A DNA stretch of 64,000 bases from Bryopsis sp. KO-2023 (Eukaryota; Chlorophyta; Ulvophyceae; Bryopsidales; Bryopsidaceae): the NCBI GenBank assembly GCA_030272585.1, contig BSYQ01000006.1, forward strand, positions 2,691,001 through 2,755,000, given 5' to 3'. This document shows positions 35,772-46,042 of this stretch, in pieces. Numbering within the stretch: the stretch's first letter is position 1; each line of letters opens with the position of its first letter. The notes beneath the pieces were generated by a model. That model was not told the origin of the DNA. It saw only the letters and a program-made list of their open reading frames with translations, and did not search any database. A program made the position numbers and the translations under genes.

Positions 35772-38732
35772 CTACCAAACAATGAAGTTAGCATCTGCGT
35801 TGCTGTCGGAGCACTCCAGGCAAGGATTTTGTTCGAAGCCGGAATTGTTCAACAGCTTTCGGACCTGGGTTTAGGCACAGAAACAATCATGTAAAATCGC
35901 ATAACTGTCAATTAAAAAAAAACACACCAACTCAAATTAAAAAACTAAAATGATAAGATCCACTTTCAAACAGCACAATTTTTTATAATTTGATAAAAAA
36001 AACCAAAATTAAAACACAAATTTAAAATCAATGATAAGGTCTATCTTCAAACAGCACACTTTTCTTTTTATAATTTGATAAAAAATAAACACAAACAAAA
36101 ATGCACACAAAACATATTCCAGTCTCAAAACATGAGGCAACAAAAATGCCAAGTCAGGGCTTCTCCAGGAAAAAAATTGAATTTTCTATTGTTCATCACA
36201 ACATTCCAAAAACAATTCAGAAAAGATTGACTTTTTCAAGAAAAGATTGACTTTTTCAAGGTTGAATGCTCCACTCCCATATCAAAAAGAATCTTTTGTT
36301 CTTTAAAAAAATATTTTAAAAAAACTTTTTCGAACACATTTTTACCTTCAAGACCAGCTGCCTGCAGGTGATGGGCTTGTCAGGGTATTTCTCCCTATGC
36401 CGCCTAACAATCTTGGTGACAGTGTGACTCAATGCTCCAAACGCACGGCCATCCTTCCCAGTCACATCAGCTGATGTTTCGTGGGCCTGGCATCCGGTGA
36501 TCAAAATGCCTGTGAAAGACAAACACGACCACAGCATTTCACCAAAAACTCATGCAGTTGTTGGCACAACAAATGCTGCTCTTTTTCTAAAGCAAAATCA
36601 TATCAAGAATCCCCTCCCTCTTTTTCCTGTAAAAATTGGGTGCCTGGCTTGTTTCTTCGGCACTCGTTTTTCCTTCTTCTGTTTTTTTTTCCTGTTATGT
36701 TTTTTTTTCTGTTATGTTTTTTTGTTTTTGTTTTTGGAAGGAGGGAGATGGGGACATACACCTTTTTCAAATCAGCTCATGAAATGTGATGAATTGGAAA
36801 AGAGTACCTTTGTCTGGCCTGATCAGTCCGCTTTCAGGCTTCTTGCCAGCACCGGCGTATTGACCAACATGGTTGATCTTGTGGGTGGCTGCGTTGCTGG
36901 CATCGTTGCCATACAAGGCAAACAATGTTCCCCTGAAGAAGTTGAAGTCGAGCAGGAAAAAAAAAATTTGAGGAGAAAAAAGATAAAATAAAAACTACGA
37001 CAACAGATGCATTATAGGGGACGCATTTTCGAAGAAAATACAGAACAGTTTTCGTTTCATTATGGAAAAAAAGCTGCTTGTTCAGCTTTCCTCCCTCCCG
37101 AATCTGATTCCCAGAAGCTTTCCTTTCGTAATGTTGTTGATTTTTCTTTTTGTTTAACAACAGAGATGCCATCTTTTTTTTTCTTCCTAAACTTGGTTCA
37201 AAACCCTCGCTCAAGGAAGAAATAAATAATTAAAATAAAACAACAAATACATTTAAGAAAAAAATATAATATAAAAATCAAAAGACATGAATTTAAAAAA
37301 AAAGACAAAAAATACATACGACACATACATCAATCCTCACCGCATCCTCTGAGCAGCGACGTCGATTTTCTCGCTCCCATCTTGCTCCTTCGCCATATCC
37401 CTCAGCACCGCTTCCATGGTGGAAACGTCGATGGCCCGGTTTTTGAAAGAGATGTCGTCTTTTTTCTCGGTATCCACGTTGAGGTCTGACAAGAAAATTT
37501 CCCTGGCTTTGTGGGGATCCGAAAACGTTTTGACGTCATCGTCTGCCTCGCCGTCGATGATCACCTCCTTGTGGTCGAGCATCCCCCCGCTATGGCAGCA
37601 ATCCGAAACCATGGTGAATTTCACACCTGGACAAAAATAAAAAATAAAAAAATATAGGGAGTGTGAGGATGACCCAGCTGACCCAAAAACAGAAAACGGT
37701 GTTGGGTGAAAAGCGAAGCATCATTCTTGGCAGTGGTCGTGATCGAGCGTTCCCAACCCCCCCTTCCCCCCCCCCCAAAAGAAAAAGAAAAGAAATAATA
37801 TAATATAAGATAAGATATAATATATTACAATGCAAAATAAAATAATGAAAGACAGGTTTGGGAAAAAAAATCAAAGCGACTGTAAAGGTAGTCTGGCGAC
37901 ATTCTCAATGCGGCTTCTTCTGAACAAGGCTTTTTTCTTTTTTTCAAACAGAATGTGGAGATGCATGTAAAAAATGTTCTGGCAATACAAAGCACAGCAT
38001 TGTTCTGTTTGTGTTTAGTAAGGTGTTTAGTAAGCCTGCGCGTGCGCGCGACGCGGCGAGCGCAAGTTGTTCGAACGGCTGGGTCTCGGCGTCGGCACAC
38101 ATACAAGGGTTAGCAGCAGATCTCGACCGAACACCAAAGCGCACAATGTCTGTTTCGAAACAGGTTTGCAGGTTTCGAGTTCGTTTGTTGATGAGCGCAC
38201 CGTCCACGAGCCCCGACAAGATGTCCCTGAGGTCGTCATCGACAATGAGGTTCATATCCGTCGGGCAGAGCGCCTCGTCCAAACCATCCGGTTCGTAATC
38301 GTCATCGTCGTCGTCCGCGGGAACTTGAACTCCGTGCCCGCTGAACTGGAAAAACACCATATCCCCCGGCTTCGACACCTCCACCAACCGAGTGAGATGC
38401 TGTTTGATGTTTTTCCCCGTGGACTTGTCATAGTTCTTCCCCTCGACATCCTCGTCGATCAAAACCGTGATCTCTTCCGTGGGGAAACCGAACGAGCTCT
38501 CTAGCAGCGAGTACCAGTTCAAAACGTCGTTGACGCAGCCCTTCAGCTCGGCGGGCGTCCCCGTGTAGTTGCATCCGCACAACAAGGCTCTCTTTTTCCC
38601 GTTCAACGCTGCATACTGGGCAGCTTGCTCAGCGCTGACTGCGTAACTTGTCGCCATTGCGTCGCCTCCTCTGGGGGCCTGGTCGACAGGCGGTGCGGTA
38701 TTCCTTTTCTTTTTGCTTAGCACGCCTCCCAT
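35772..38732 (-). CDS. Type II metacaspase
   Basis: Five exons, 38732-38201, 37626-37341, 36932-36808, 36509-36346 and 35864-35772, in phase; 399 aa, close to plant type II metacaspases. It is a Ca2+-dependent cysteine protease that cuts after Arg or Lys in stress and cell-death responses. The p20 part begins KKRALLCGCNYTGTPAELKG; the catalytic His lies in FFQFSGHG and the catalytic Cys in VSDCCHSGG, with an acidic loop (DDDDDDYEPDG) between. A linker of about 90 residues with acidic and basic patches follows, where autoprocessing would occur. The p10 part has GILITGCQAHETSADV, and the end is the usual NSGFEQNPCLECSD. There is no Cys-rich zinc finger or Pro-rich prodomain, excluding type I. 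The N-terminus is extended by about 60 residues and starts MGGVLSKKK, a possible myristoylation site. The frame remains open upstream, but this ATG fits best. Introns hold short duplications, e.g. 36222-36261. Confidence 0.93.
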
Positions 38733-39381
38733 TTTCGCTGCAACGCTTCGGACTGATTTCTGACCAACAGGAGAATCGGCGGATTCGTCGGTTGGCAAAC
38801 ACCAGCAACAGGATGACAGCCCCCACCTTCTGTACTCCAAGCACGACAGTCAACCGACTGGACAGACTGGGGGTGGTATGTTGGGGAAAAATTCCAGTGA
38901 AAATCCCGTCACATTGAAAACCTGCTTCAGCTGATCCTGCTGAGTTTATTCTGGGGAGGCGGCTTCAAATCACCCTGTGCTTCAAATCACGGAAAATGTG
39001 AATTCAACAATATCCATTTTTGGGGGGGAGGGGAAACTACCACCACTATTTATTATGAATGATTATGTCAATAGATTGTTGTTTTAAATAGATTATGGAC
39101 GCTACAATTCTCAGTCAGATCCAAACATGATCAGCAATGCAACAGTTACTAGTGGGGGTTGCAGTTTGTGTTTTCGTTGGAGGTTCTAGGCCTGGGTAGA
39201 GGAGCATCAAACGGCAGTATATCTTACACTCGTCAGTTCTTCCACACAGTTTCTCAGGCGGACCAGGGACATAATTATGCCACACCTCCCAGAAAACGGC
39301 ATGAAGAAAGTGACTTTAAAACTTTAAAAAATGTGCAACGAAAAACAACGGATGTCAAAGGATGATGGGCCGCAGGCACGA
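38733..39381. other. No gene seen
   Basis: Between the metacaspase start and the glutaredoxin stop, both on the minus strand. It must hold the metacaspase promoter and the glutaredoxin 3' UTR. Has a G-run at 39021-39029 and otherwise no feature I can support. Confidence 0.5.
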
Positions 39382-40844
39382 TCACAGCTTGGATGCCACG
39401 CCGATCTCTTCGAACATAGTTTTCAATTCGCCGGTCTTGTAAGCAGATACAGTTTCTGCAACAAAAACAAATTCAAATTCAACACCACACACAGCATGCA
39501 TCCCCATACCAGCAACAAAAAACAAACTGCTTTTCCTTTTTTTCTGCTTTCCCAGCCAAACGAATCGGAGGCTTGCTTCGAGGTAGAGGTTTCTTCTCAC
39601 CGTCACATCCCCCGATGAATTTTCCCCCGACGAAAACTTGTGGCACCGTCCTGATGCCGGTCAAATCGTAGAGCGCATCTTGCAGGTCCATTCCCTCAGC
39701 TGGAAACCCCCACAAAAGCACTCTCATCAAACAAATCGAAGTCCAAACTTTATCCCAGCTTAGGGGTAGGACGTGATCTCAATGATGAAATGTGCAAAAG
39801 CACGGAACGGGTGGAAAAATAGACAGAAATTCGCATGTGCATATATTTTTATCCTCTTTTTTGCCCCGGGTCGTGAGAGTTCATATTGAGTGGTGATGGA
39901 AGGGTGTCGGTGCAAACTCACGAATATTGTCAAGTTCGATGCTCTGGTAATCCACCTCAAGGCCTCTCAGCAGGATTTCTACCTGAAAAAAAAATAACAG
40001 CAAAAAGGTTTTCACACAAATAACGTGCCAACCGTTCTTTTAAATAATTTTCACCATTTCCTTGATATTCTTTGAGGAGAATTTTTCTTTTTCAACGTCA
40101 GCAAAACTCACGTCCTGGCTGAAACCGCACCAGCTCTTCCCATACACCACCACTTTATTTTCCGCGATTTTTGTTTCGATTGATTCCTGCAGAGCACGAA
40201 AAAAAAAAAACAGCTTTGAACGGACAGAAAAAAACCATAAAAAATTACCCCCAAACTGCTGGAATTTAAAGTTCATGTCACAGTTAGAGCACCGTTAAAA
40301 GGGTATAAATCCGCGACATACTATCAACACACAAAAACACACAAACACACACTGTGCATATGTCTACAGATGCGCATGACAGGCTTTGGCTGGGCGAAAA
40401 TTGTTTTGGAAATTTCTTGAAATTTGTTGGTCTACATATGGGATCATTCGACATTACTCATCCCATCGATAATTTCTCACTTCCTTATCAACACTGCCTC
40501 CATCCTTTTTTCGATTTTATTCATTTTATTTTCAAGGGGACAGGACTTACTGCCAAGCTCGCGAAAGTGCGAAAGCTGGTACCTGTGCACAAGGTGTAAG
40601 GAAAGATCTTGATCTCGAGAAAAAAAAAAACACACACACCGTTGCAACAGAAAAGCGCTGTTTTTGATGGCGTCCACACCAACAACATACCGCATCTTTC
40701 ACCGTGTTTACGGTTTGGAGCGAAAAGCGTCGGACGAGAGGTGCGCCCTGCCACTGACGAGAACGCCCTTGTTGGTCGTGGCGAAAGGTAGGCTTTGGAG
40801 GAAACCAAGACACGGCGAGCAGCACACGACACCGCGGAATACAT
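39382..40844 (-). CDS. Organelle-type glutaredoxin with CGFS active site
   Basis: Exons 40844-40691 (first, see below), 40186-40112, 39982-39922, 39699-39601 and 39455-39382. Exons 2-5 agree in phase and give a domain of about 102 aa. Glutaredoxins use glutathione to reduce disulfides or to bind Fe-S clusters. The domain starts ESIETKIAENKVVVYGKSW and has active site CGFS, cis-Pro motif TVPQVF, and GGKFIGGCD for glutathione binding. The scaffold (YGKSWCGFSQDVEILL, no five-residue insert) looks like class I GrxC5/S12 chloroplast forms rather than true CGFS class II. The first exon encodes a typical transit peptide (MYSAVSCAARRVLVSSKAY) and ends at a good donor (GATGCG/gtatgt), but it is off by one base from exon 2. 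The frame that joins in phase has no ATG. An unseen intron, an indel or another start must explain this. Confidence 0.8.
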
Positions 40845-41126
40845 AGTGGATGGATGCTGGTGAGTACGAGCGCGGGGGGGGGGGCGAATGTCAACGAGCT
40901 TTAATGTGGACTGTGCAGTCACACTTCACGTAAGACTTGCAGAACTTGGAGTTACGTTTTTTCTTGATGTTGGTGCCGCCTGGACTATTTTTTTATTCTT
41001 TTATGGCGTAAAATCAACCTGGTTTGGTGGCGTTTCACTCGACGAGGGCTGTCTGGAGCAGTCATATCCCTCGTGAAACTTATTTGGTTTACCATAACAT
41101 AACATAATTACACGCGAAGAAGCCAC
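40845..41126. other. No gene seen
   Basis: Promoter side of the glutaredoxin gene, with a G-run at 40875-40884, ending at the left edge of a retroelement fragment. Confidence 0.4.
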
Positions 41127-41668
41127 CCAGCTTCATGTGCCAAGTGGGGGGCAGTGTTTTGGCTCGTCATAATAGTATCCGGAACTTTTTGTTCCATTTT
41201 TCTCGGTCGGCGGGTGTGCGTCCTCGCATGGAGTTGCACGTAGATTCTTCTTTTGAGCGTCCGGCCGACGTATTTTTTCCGTCTTGGCGGCATGGTAAGG
41301 CGTGTGTTATTGATGTCACTGTTTCGCATCCTTTACAGCAAGCCACTTTGGCTCGGGCTACTCGCGAAGCGGGGGCGGGCATTTTACGTTGTGTGGATCG
41401 CAAGGCTCAAGTGGCTGAGAAATGTCATCGTTTGGGGTTTGATTTTATTTGTTTTGCGGCCGAGTCTTTTGGCGGGTTTTCTTCGGACAGTGGTCATTTG
41501 ATTCGTTCTTTATCCCGCGCAGTTGCGACTTGTCAAGATCTCCCGGTTTCAGTTGTTGTTGAAAGAGCGTGGCAGCAGCTCTCTCTTTCTTTACATCGGC
41601 CTCAGGGTAACGCTTTTTTGGAGCGATCTTCTTTGTCGTTTGATTCTTTTGCTTTTGATCGAGGGTAG
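41127..41668 (+). mobile_element. 3' end of a non-LTR retrotransposon with restriction-like endonuclease domain (5' truncated)
   Basis: An open frame of about 180 codons begins in the C-terminal zinc-knuckle zone (CQVGGSVLARHNSIRNF) and continues into a domain with RPADVFFPSW about 12 residues before VIDVTVSHPL. This is the pattern of the PD-(D/E)XK-like nuclease that ends the ORF of early-branching non-LTR elements (R2, CRE, NeSL and relatives). Reverse transcriptase is missing, as expected for 5' truncation during reverse transcription. The frame ends at 41668 next to a tandem repeat that probably belongs to the 3' UTR of the element. Class assignment is inferred from motif pattern only. 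Confidence 0.65.
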
Positions 41669-41892
41669 ACACAGTATTGGGTTTGAGGTTGATGGATTGT
41701 GGACATAAATACGGACTTGTGTAATTAGCTTCTATTGCGATCTTCTTTGTCGTTTGATTCTTTTGCTTTTGATCGAGGGTAGACACAGTATTGGGTTTGA
41801 GGTTGATGGATTGTGGACATAAATACGGACTTGTGTAATTAGCTTCTATTGCGGACATAAATACGGACTTGTGTAATTAGCTTCTATTGCGG
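41625..41892. repeat. Tandem repeat, two units of 114 bp plus a 40-bp partial unit
   Basis: Units begin at 41625 and 41739 with GATCTTCTTTGTCGTTTGAT and are nearly identical. A third, partial copy of the unit end (GACATAAATACGGACTTGTG) follows at 41853-41892. The array overlaps the last codons of the retrotransposon frame, so it is the likely 3' tail of that element. Confidence 0.9.
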
Positions 41893-41960
41893 AAAAATGT
41901 ACACCAATGTGAACAGACAAATGTTTGGAACCAAAAAACAAAAACACAGAGCATCAGGCA

Positions 41961-42380
41961 CTAACTGCCAGTAGACCCAAAACTACCCGAACCACGATCC
42001 GTAAGGGACAAAGAATCTGCAATAATTACTTGAGGAGTAACAATTTTTTCCAAAAGTAATTGAACCACCCTATCACCCGCTTTAATGTAAAAATCTTCAG
42101 AGGAGAAGTTAAAAAGAACCGCAATCAAAGAACCCCTATAGTCACTGTCAATAACCCCAGCACCCAGAAATAACTTGAACCTGGCACAGAGACCCGAACG
42201 AATTTCCAACCGACCATAGTAACCTTGAGGGATTTCAACCGCCACACCCATATCAACCAGACCGTTATTCCAAGCTGGAATAACATAATCCTGGGGCGAA
42301 TAAAGGTCATAGCCCGCCGAACCCAAGGAAGCCCGAGTCGGAACTCTAGCAGCATCATGTTTAAGAAGAACCCGCAGCAT
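41961..42380 (-). CDS. dUTPase, overlapping a LINE ORF end
   Basis: 139 aa with all five motifs of trimeric dUTPases: SLGSAGYDLYSP (1), EIRSGLCARF (2), GAGVIDSDYRGSL (3, with the catalytic Asp and Tyr), AGDRVVQLLLEKI (4) and the C-terminal RGSGSFGSTGS (5). It hydrolyses dUTP to dUMP and pyrophosphate, which keeps uracil out of newly made DNA. The chosen ATG at 42380 lies 20 nt before the stop of the LINE reading frame on the same strand, in another frame, so the two ORFs overlap. No intron, no transit peptide. The overlap implies that it is, or was, the last ORF of the retroelement rather than the host housekeeping gene. It appears intact. A captured host gene inserted by chance beside the LINE is the alternative. 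Confidence 0.93.
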   Translation of the reverse strand: MLRVLLKHDAARVPTRASLGSAGYDLYSPQDYVIPAWNNGLVDMGVAVEIPQGYYGRLEIRSGLCARFKLFLGAGVIDSDYRGSLIAVLFNFSSEDFYIKAGDRVVQLLLEKIVTPQVIIADSLSLTDRGSGSFGSTGS

Positions 42381-42783
42381 TGTTCTCCCGAATACACAAG
42401 ACAACCCTCCGTAAGAGGAAAAAATCCTTCAACATACGTGCAACCTTAATCTGATCAACCCTATTGAAGAGAAAGAAAAGATTGCGACAACGGAAAAACT
42501 CGGACCAGCGAATACGCAAAAAATTATATGCCGGACACACATAAAGAAAATGGAACTCATCCTCCACTACCCCAAAACCACATACCCTGCAGAATCGTAA
42601 TTCCCGCACCACAAGAGGATGTTGTAACCGACCCGAATCTACCTGAAGACCATGAACCCCCGCCCGAAAGGCACAATAAATTTTTCGCAGAGAACTTATT
42701 TGGTTTAGGCGTCCACAAGAGAAACAAAGGCAGTGCATCTCGCCAGCTGATTCCCTTGATCTCAACCAACCCCCCCCACACAA
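42361..42783 (-). mobile_element. C-terminal part of a LINE ORF (5' truncated or decayed)
   Basis: An open frame of about 140 codons ends at 42361. It contains the C-terminal zinc-knuckle region of LINE reverse-transcriptase ORFs: RELRFCRVCGFGVVEDEFHF, then LYVCPAYNFLR, a CCHC arrangement. Downstream residues are hydrophobic and basic. Further coding-like sequence continues upstream on the minus strand to about 42910 in other frames, so the element is frameshifted or truncated. Reverse-transcriptase core motifs are not present in the window on this strand. Its end overlaps the dUTPase start by 20 nt. Confidence 0.7.
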
Positions 42784-43649
42784 TTCCCCCTACACACACA
42801 AGATGCACAAAAACTCGTTTTGATAAACCCCCTTGTAAAATCCTTCCATTCCCAACGCCCAGTTGTTTACGTCCGTTAACCAATCTTTCCAGCTTTTGCA
42901 TCAAGCCCATTCACAGCATTCACAGCCCAAAATTATCGCAGATCGCCCCCCTAGCTATGGTGTATTTCGGGGACAGGTCAAGAGGATTCAACGATCTGAT
43001 TCACTCAGAGTTCAGCAATTTCCACGATTTCCTATTTTCGTGCTTCCTCCACATTTCCAGATGGAGCAGCACATGAGGCCTCATTCCTGACATTCAACAT
43101 TTATAAGCAAATCTTTGCGGATAACTGCTCCATGCACAAACCCTGAATTCCCGGCGCATGGGACTCTCGATACGAGCTGGTCCACTATGGTATGAAGTTT
43201 TGTGTGAAAGTTCAATGCAACGGTGGGAGCGTAGAAATCCTGAATTTGATTTCTACCTTGATCTGTTCCGATTTATTTTCCCTCCGACCCCCCGGCCAGC
43301 AAAGGGGTCGATCTGTGCAATTGTTTTGTCTCGGGAAAATCCAACATGCATGGGATGGCTGGGATGCATCCCATCCAGAAATAGTAGGATGGCTGCCCGG
43401 ATGGCGATTGAATGTATGTTGCTGAAATCCACCTGAGTTGAAGGGGAATGTGGATGATCTGCCCATTGGAAACTGAACCCACTGTTTGAAGGTCAGCAAG
43501 GAAAATATGTTTGTAGGAAAGCTTTCGGACGACGTACCGGAAAGACAGAAGAGACTGCTTCAACAACAAACGAGTGGGCATAGATGAATCAAAATCGTAT
43601 AATCAGAGAAAATCAGAACAAGGAAAAAACATCACTTTGAATCAAGAAA
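42784..43649. other. Decayed sequence, no gene assigned
   Basis: Minus-strand frames near 42910-42560 probably continue the LINE in broken form. A plus-strand segment near 43190-43250 (MKFCVKVQCNGGSVEIL) looks mildly coding but has no family and no clean splice joins. Confidence 0.35.
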
Positions 43650-45322
43650 ATGTCTGCCCTCTTGCTGCGCGCATGTTGTGCAGGTTTTGAAGACAGTAGA
43701 GCTGTGGAGGGTTTTTTGGAGAGGCAGTGTGTATTTTTAGGCTTTCAAGGGGTGGCTGCCAGCCTGGAGCCATTGCTTCGTCTGGACGAATGGATTGTAA
43801 TCGAGTTGCCTAATTTCACAAAGGTGAGAAAATTCCGGCATGTTTGAATTTGTGGGCTGGGCTGAATGGGTTTGGTGATCATTGATTTTTCATAATTGAG
43901 GAGCATCCAGGGAAGAGAAGCCTGTCTGAGTGTATGGTGTCCCTTCTAACATAATTTCTATATCTTGTTCGCAAAAAGTGACCTGGGCTTTTGACCTTTT
44001 TCTGTTCCCAGCCAATACCCCTACAACCTTTCACAACCAAAACCAGGCAACGAATGTGAAGAGGAGCCACAGTGTTTTAAATGAAACCCGCAGTTCTCCT
44101 GAAAGTGCACCCCAGCCACCCAATGTTTCTGACCTACATCCCTTTTTTTCCCCAAAAAAATCCCCCACATAGAAAGAACAATTCTCATAAGACTAAAATC
44201 ACCAGTGCACCACTCTGAACCAAATCACCTCTGTGACTTTGGAAATTGGAGTTCCTTCCCAGCCCCTTGAAAAAAAAAATAATAAAAAATAAATAAACAG
44301 AAACAAAAAGAGAAGATACTCCCCAAGTTTCGAGAATAACAACTTCCACCGCAAAATGCTCCAGGCTCCTGATTTTTTTTTCCCTCGAAACCATACTAGC
44401 TCTTCCATACTTTCTTTATTTTTTCAATAAGGTAACGAGACACGATTTGTAGGCACCGACAGCAAATGAACCTGCTATGGCTTGCCTCCTGTCAGACAAA
44501 AAAAAATTGCAAAATTGAGAAAACACTACAGAAAATTAGGACTATCTTCCGCACATGCAAGAATATCACGAGAAAAAATATAGAAGGGGGGGCGGATATT
44601 AGAATAAGAAAAAAAGTGTGCAGCAACGATTTGAAATTTGTGACAATTGCTGCTGGTCCGTTGAATTTCTTGAATAGATTGCATCAAAAACACAACATTA
44701 AACTGTGGAAACAGGCGTGCAATAAACGTTTCCTTCGAACTCACAGAATACCATTAAAACCAAGGTGTACCTGAAGATTCAGCCGGTCCCTCAACATGCA
44801 TGCAGATTCATGTAGTGATTTTTCGACACATAGGTGTTGAGGGGTGTCGATCTTGGTCGGTTCTGGCGGAAGCGGTACTGATGGTCGATGCTGCAGTGAA
44901 CTTTGACAAATTCGAAGCCGATAAGAACAGCACCTGGCCAGGAGCCTCCATCCCCAACAAAGCACAAAGCAACCCCGGAGGCAGGCATCAGCAGCAGCAG
45001 CTGCTAAATAGGATGTTTCTGGATCACCTGGTTCTACAGAGGTGAGTCAAGCTGGCAGTTCACTCCCATCCCTATGAAAACACCCTTGGGACACAAAAAA
45101 ATGATATCCATTGAACAAAAAAATTGAGATCCATTGCTCTGAATCCCTGCTGCCATGTCCTGTGCAGGTCTCACGCCGCTGGGGTTGGCTTGCGGGGGGG
45201 GGCCATCAGAAACGGTGGAAACTCTGCTGAAATTGCTCTTGGACAGAGGGGTCGATTTGAATGCACCCTCCAAGCCAGGTGGGGCATCGACCAGGGGAGG
45301 CTGCTTGTTGCTTGCAAACTTA
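43650..45322 (+). pseudogene. Ankyrin-repeat gene fragment (probably decayed)
   Basis: A possible first exon, 43650-43823, starts at an ATG and ends at ACAAAG/gtgaga (58 codons, containing LLLRACCAGFEDSRAVEGFL). A clear ankyrin unit lies at 45168-45322: LTPLGLACGGGPSETVETLL then LKLLLDRGVDLNAPSK, after a good acceptor (tgtcctgtgcag), with a stop soon after. A frame at 44800-45043 (ending FLDHLVLQR before gtgagt) sits between them. Its phase does not match the ankyrin exon: the join would put the ankyrin unit out of frame. I therefore treat the set as a broken gene; a missed exon or assembly indel could also explain it. Confidence 0.4.
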
Positions 45323-45463
45323 GCTTGATGATGACGGAGAGCCGATCAGGGAAAACTAAGAACAAATATCTATAAGATTTAAAACAAACACAAACATGAA
45401 GCAAAAATCATAAAGTATCGGAAAAAAAAGGGGATAAAAAGGTCAAGCGAAGACATTGATGTT

Positions 45464-46042
45464 TTTTTGGCGGTTCAAATTTTTATTCCCAAGGATATGC
45501 TGGGATGGCCCAAGGGATTTGATTTCGTAAGTTTTTCTACCAGTCAGGCAGCAGCAACCGCCGTTTTCAACGGAGATGCATGAAAAAAAAGTGGATAGCT
45601 CCAAGCTCTTTGTTGGGGAAGCCCAAACGAAAGACCAACGGCAAAAAGCTCGCGCTGAAAGGTGCTCCTCCCTCCTTTTTGTTTTTTTTAGATTTAAAAG
45701 GTCCTGGTCAATAGAATCCACAGAATATGGCAGAATAAGGCTCCATAATGCTCCATCGTATTTGCTTGATGAGTGTATGGTGTGACACACTCTTGAAAAT
45801 CATCTGTGTGTAAAAACGGTGCAAATGGGGCGATCGATCGAATAGGTGGTTACAGAAAATTTATTGCAGCGTCAAAATCTGTGGCTCATTGGTGTGCTGG
45901 ATTCGTTGTTGATCAACGAAGCTCATGGTTAGATTTTCAGAGCTGAGGAAACAACAAGTGGAGGCATCCAGGGATTGGGGCGTGTATGTGAAAGACCTAC
46001 AGAAGCTTGTTCGAGAGCTTCGGAAAGATCAGCTCTGCAAAG
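45464..46042 (+). pseudogene. Poly(A)-binding-protein-like RRM fragment with frameshifts
   Basis: Three pieces match RRM domains of PABP in order but in different frames. At about 45464-45577 an RNP-1-like segment reads WPKGFDFVSFSTSQAATAVF. After a run of eight A at 45583-45590 the frame changes and continues as VDSSKLFVGEAQTKDQRQKA, the last strand of the RRM and the start of the linker. After an intron-like gap, 45941-46042 gives RDWGVYVKDL (first strand of the next RRM) and, in another frame, LFESFGKISSAK, which ends at a donor. Two frame changes and lost residues make an active gene unlikely. PABP binds mRNA poly(A) tails in the cytoplasm; here only debris is seen. Confidence 0.55.

Noticed and set aside
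41961..42380. dUTPase as evidence of an integrated DNA virus
   Set aside because: No other viral gene nearby; overlap with a LINE frame explains it better.
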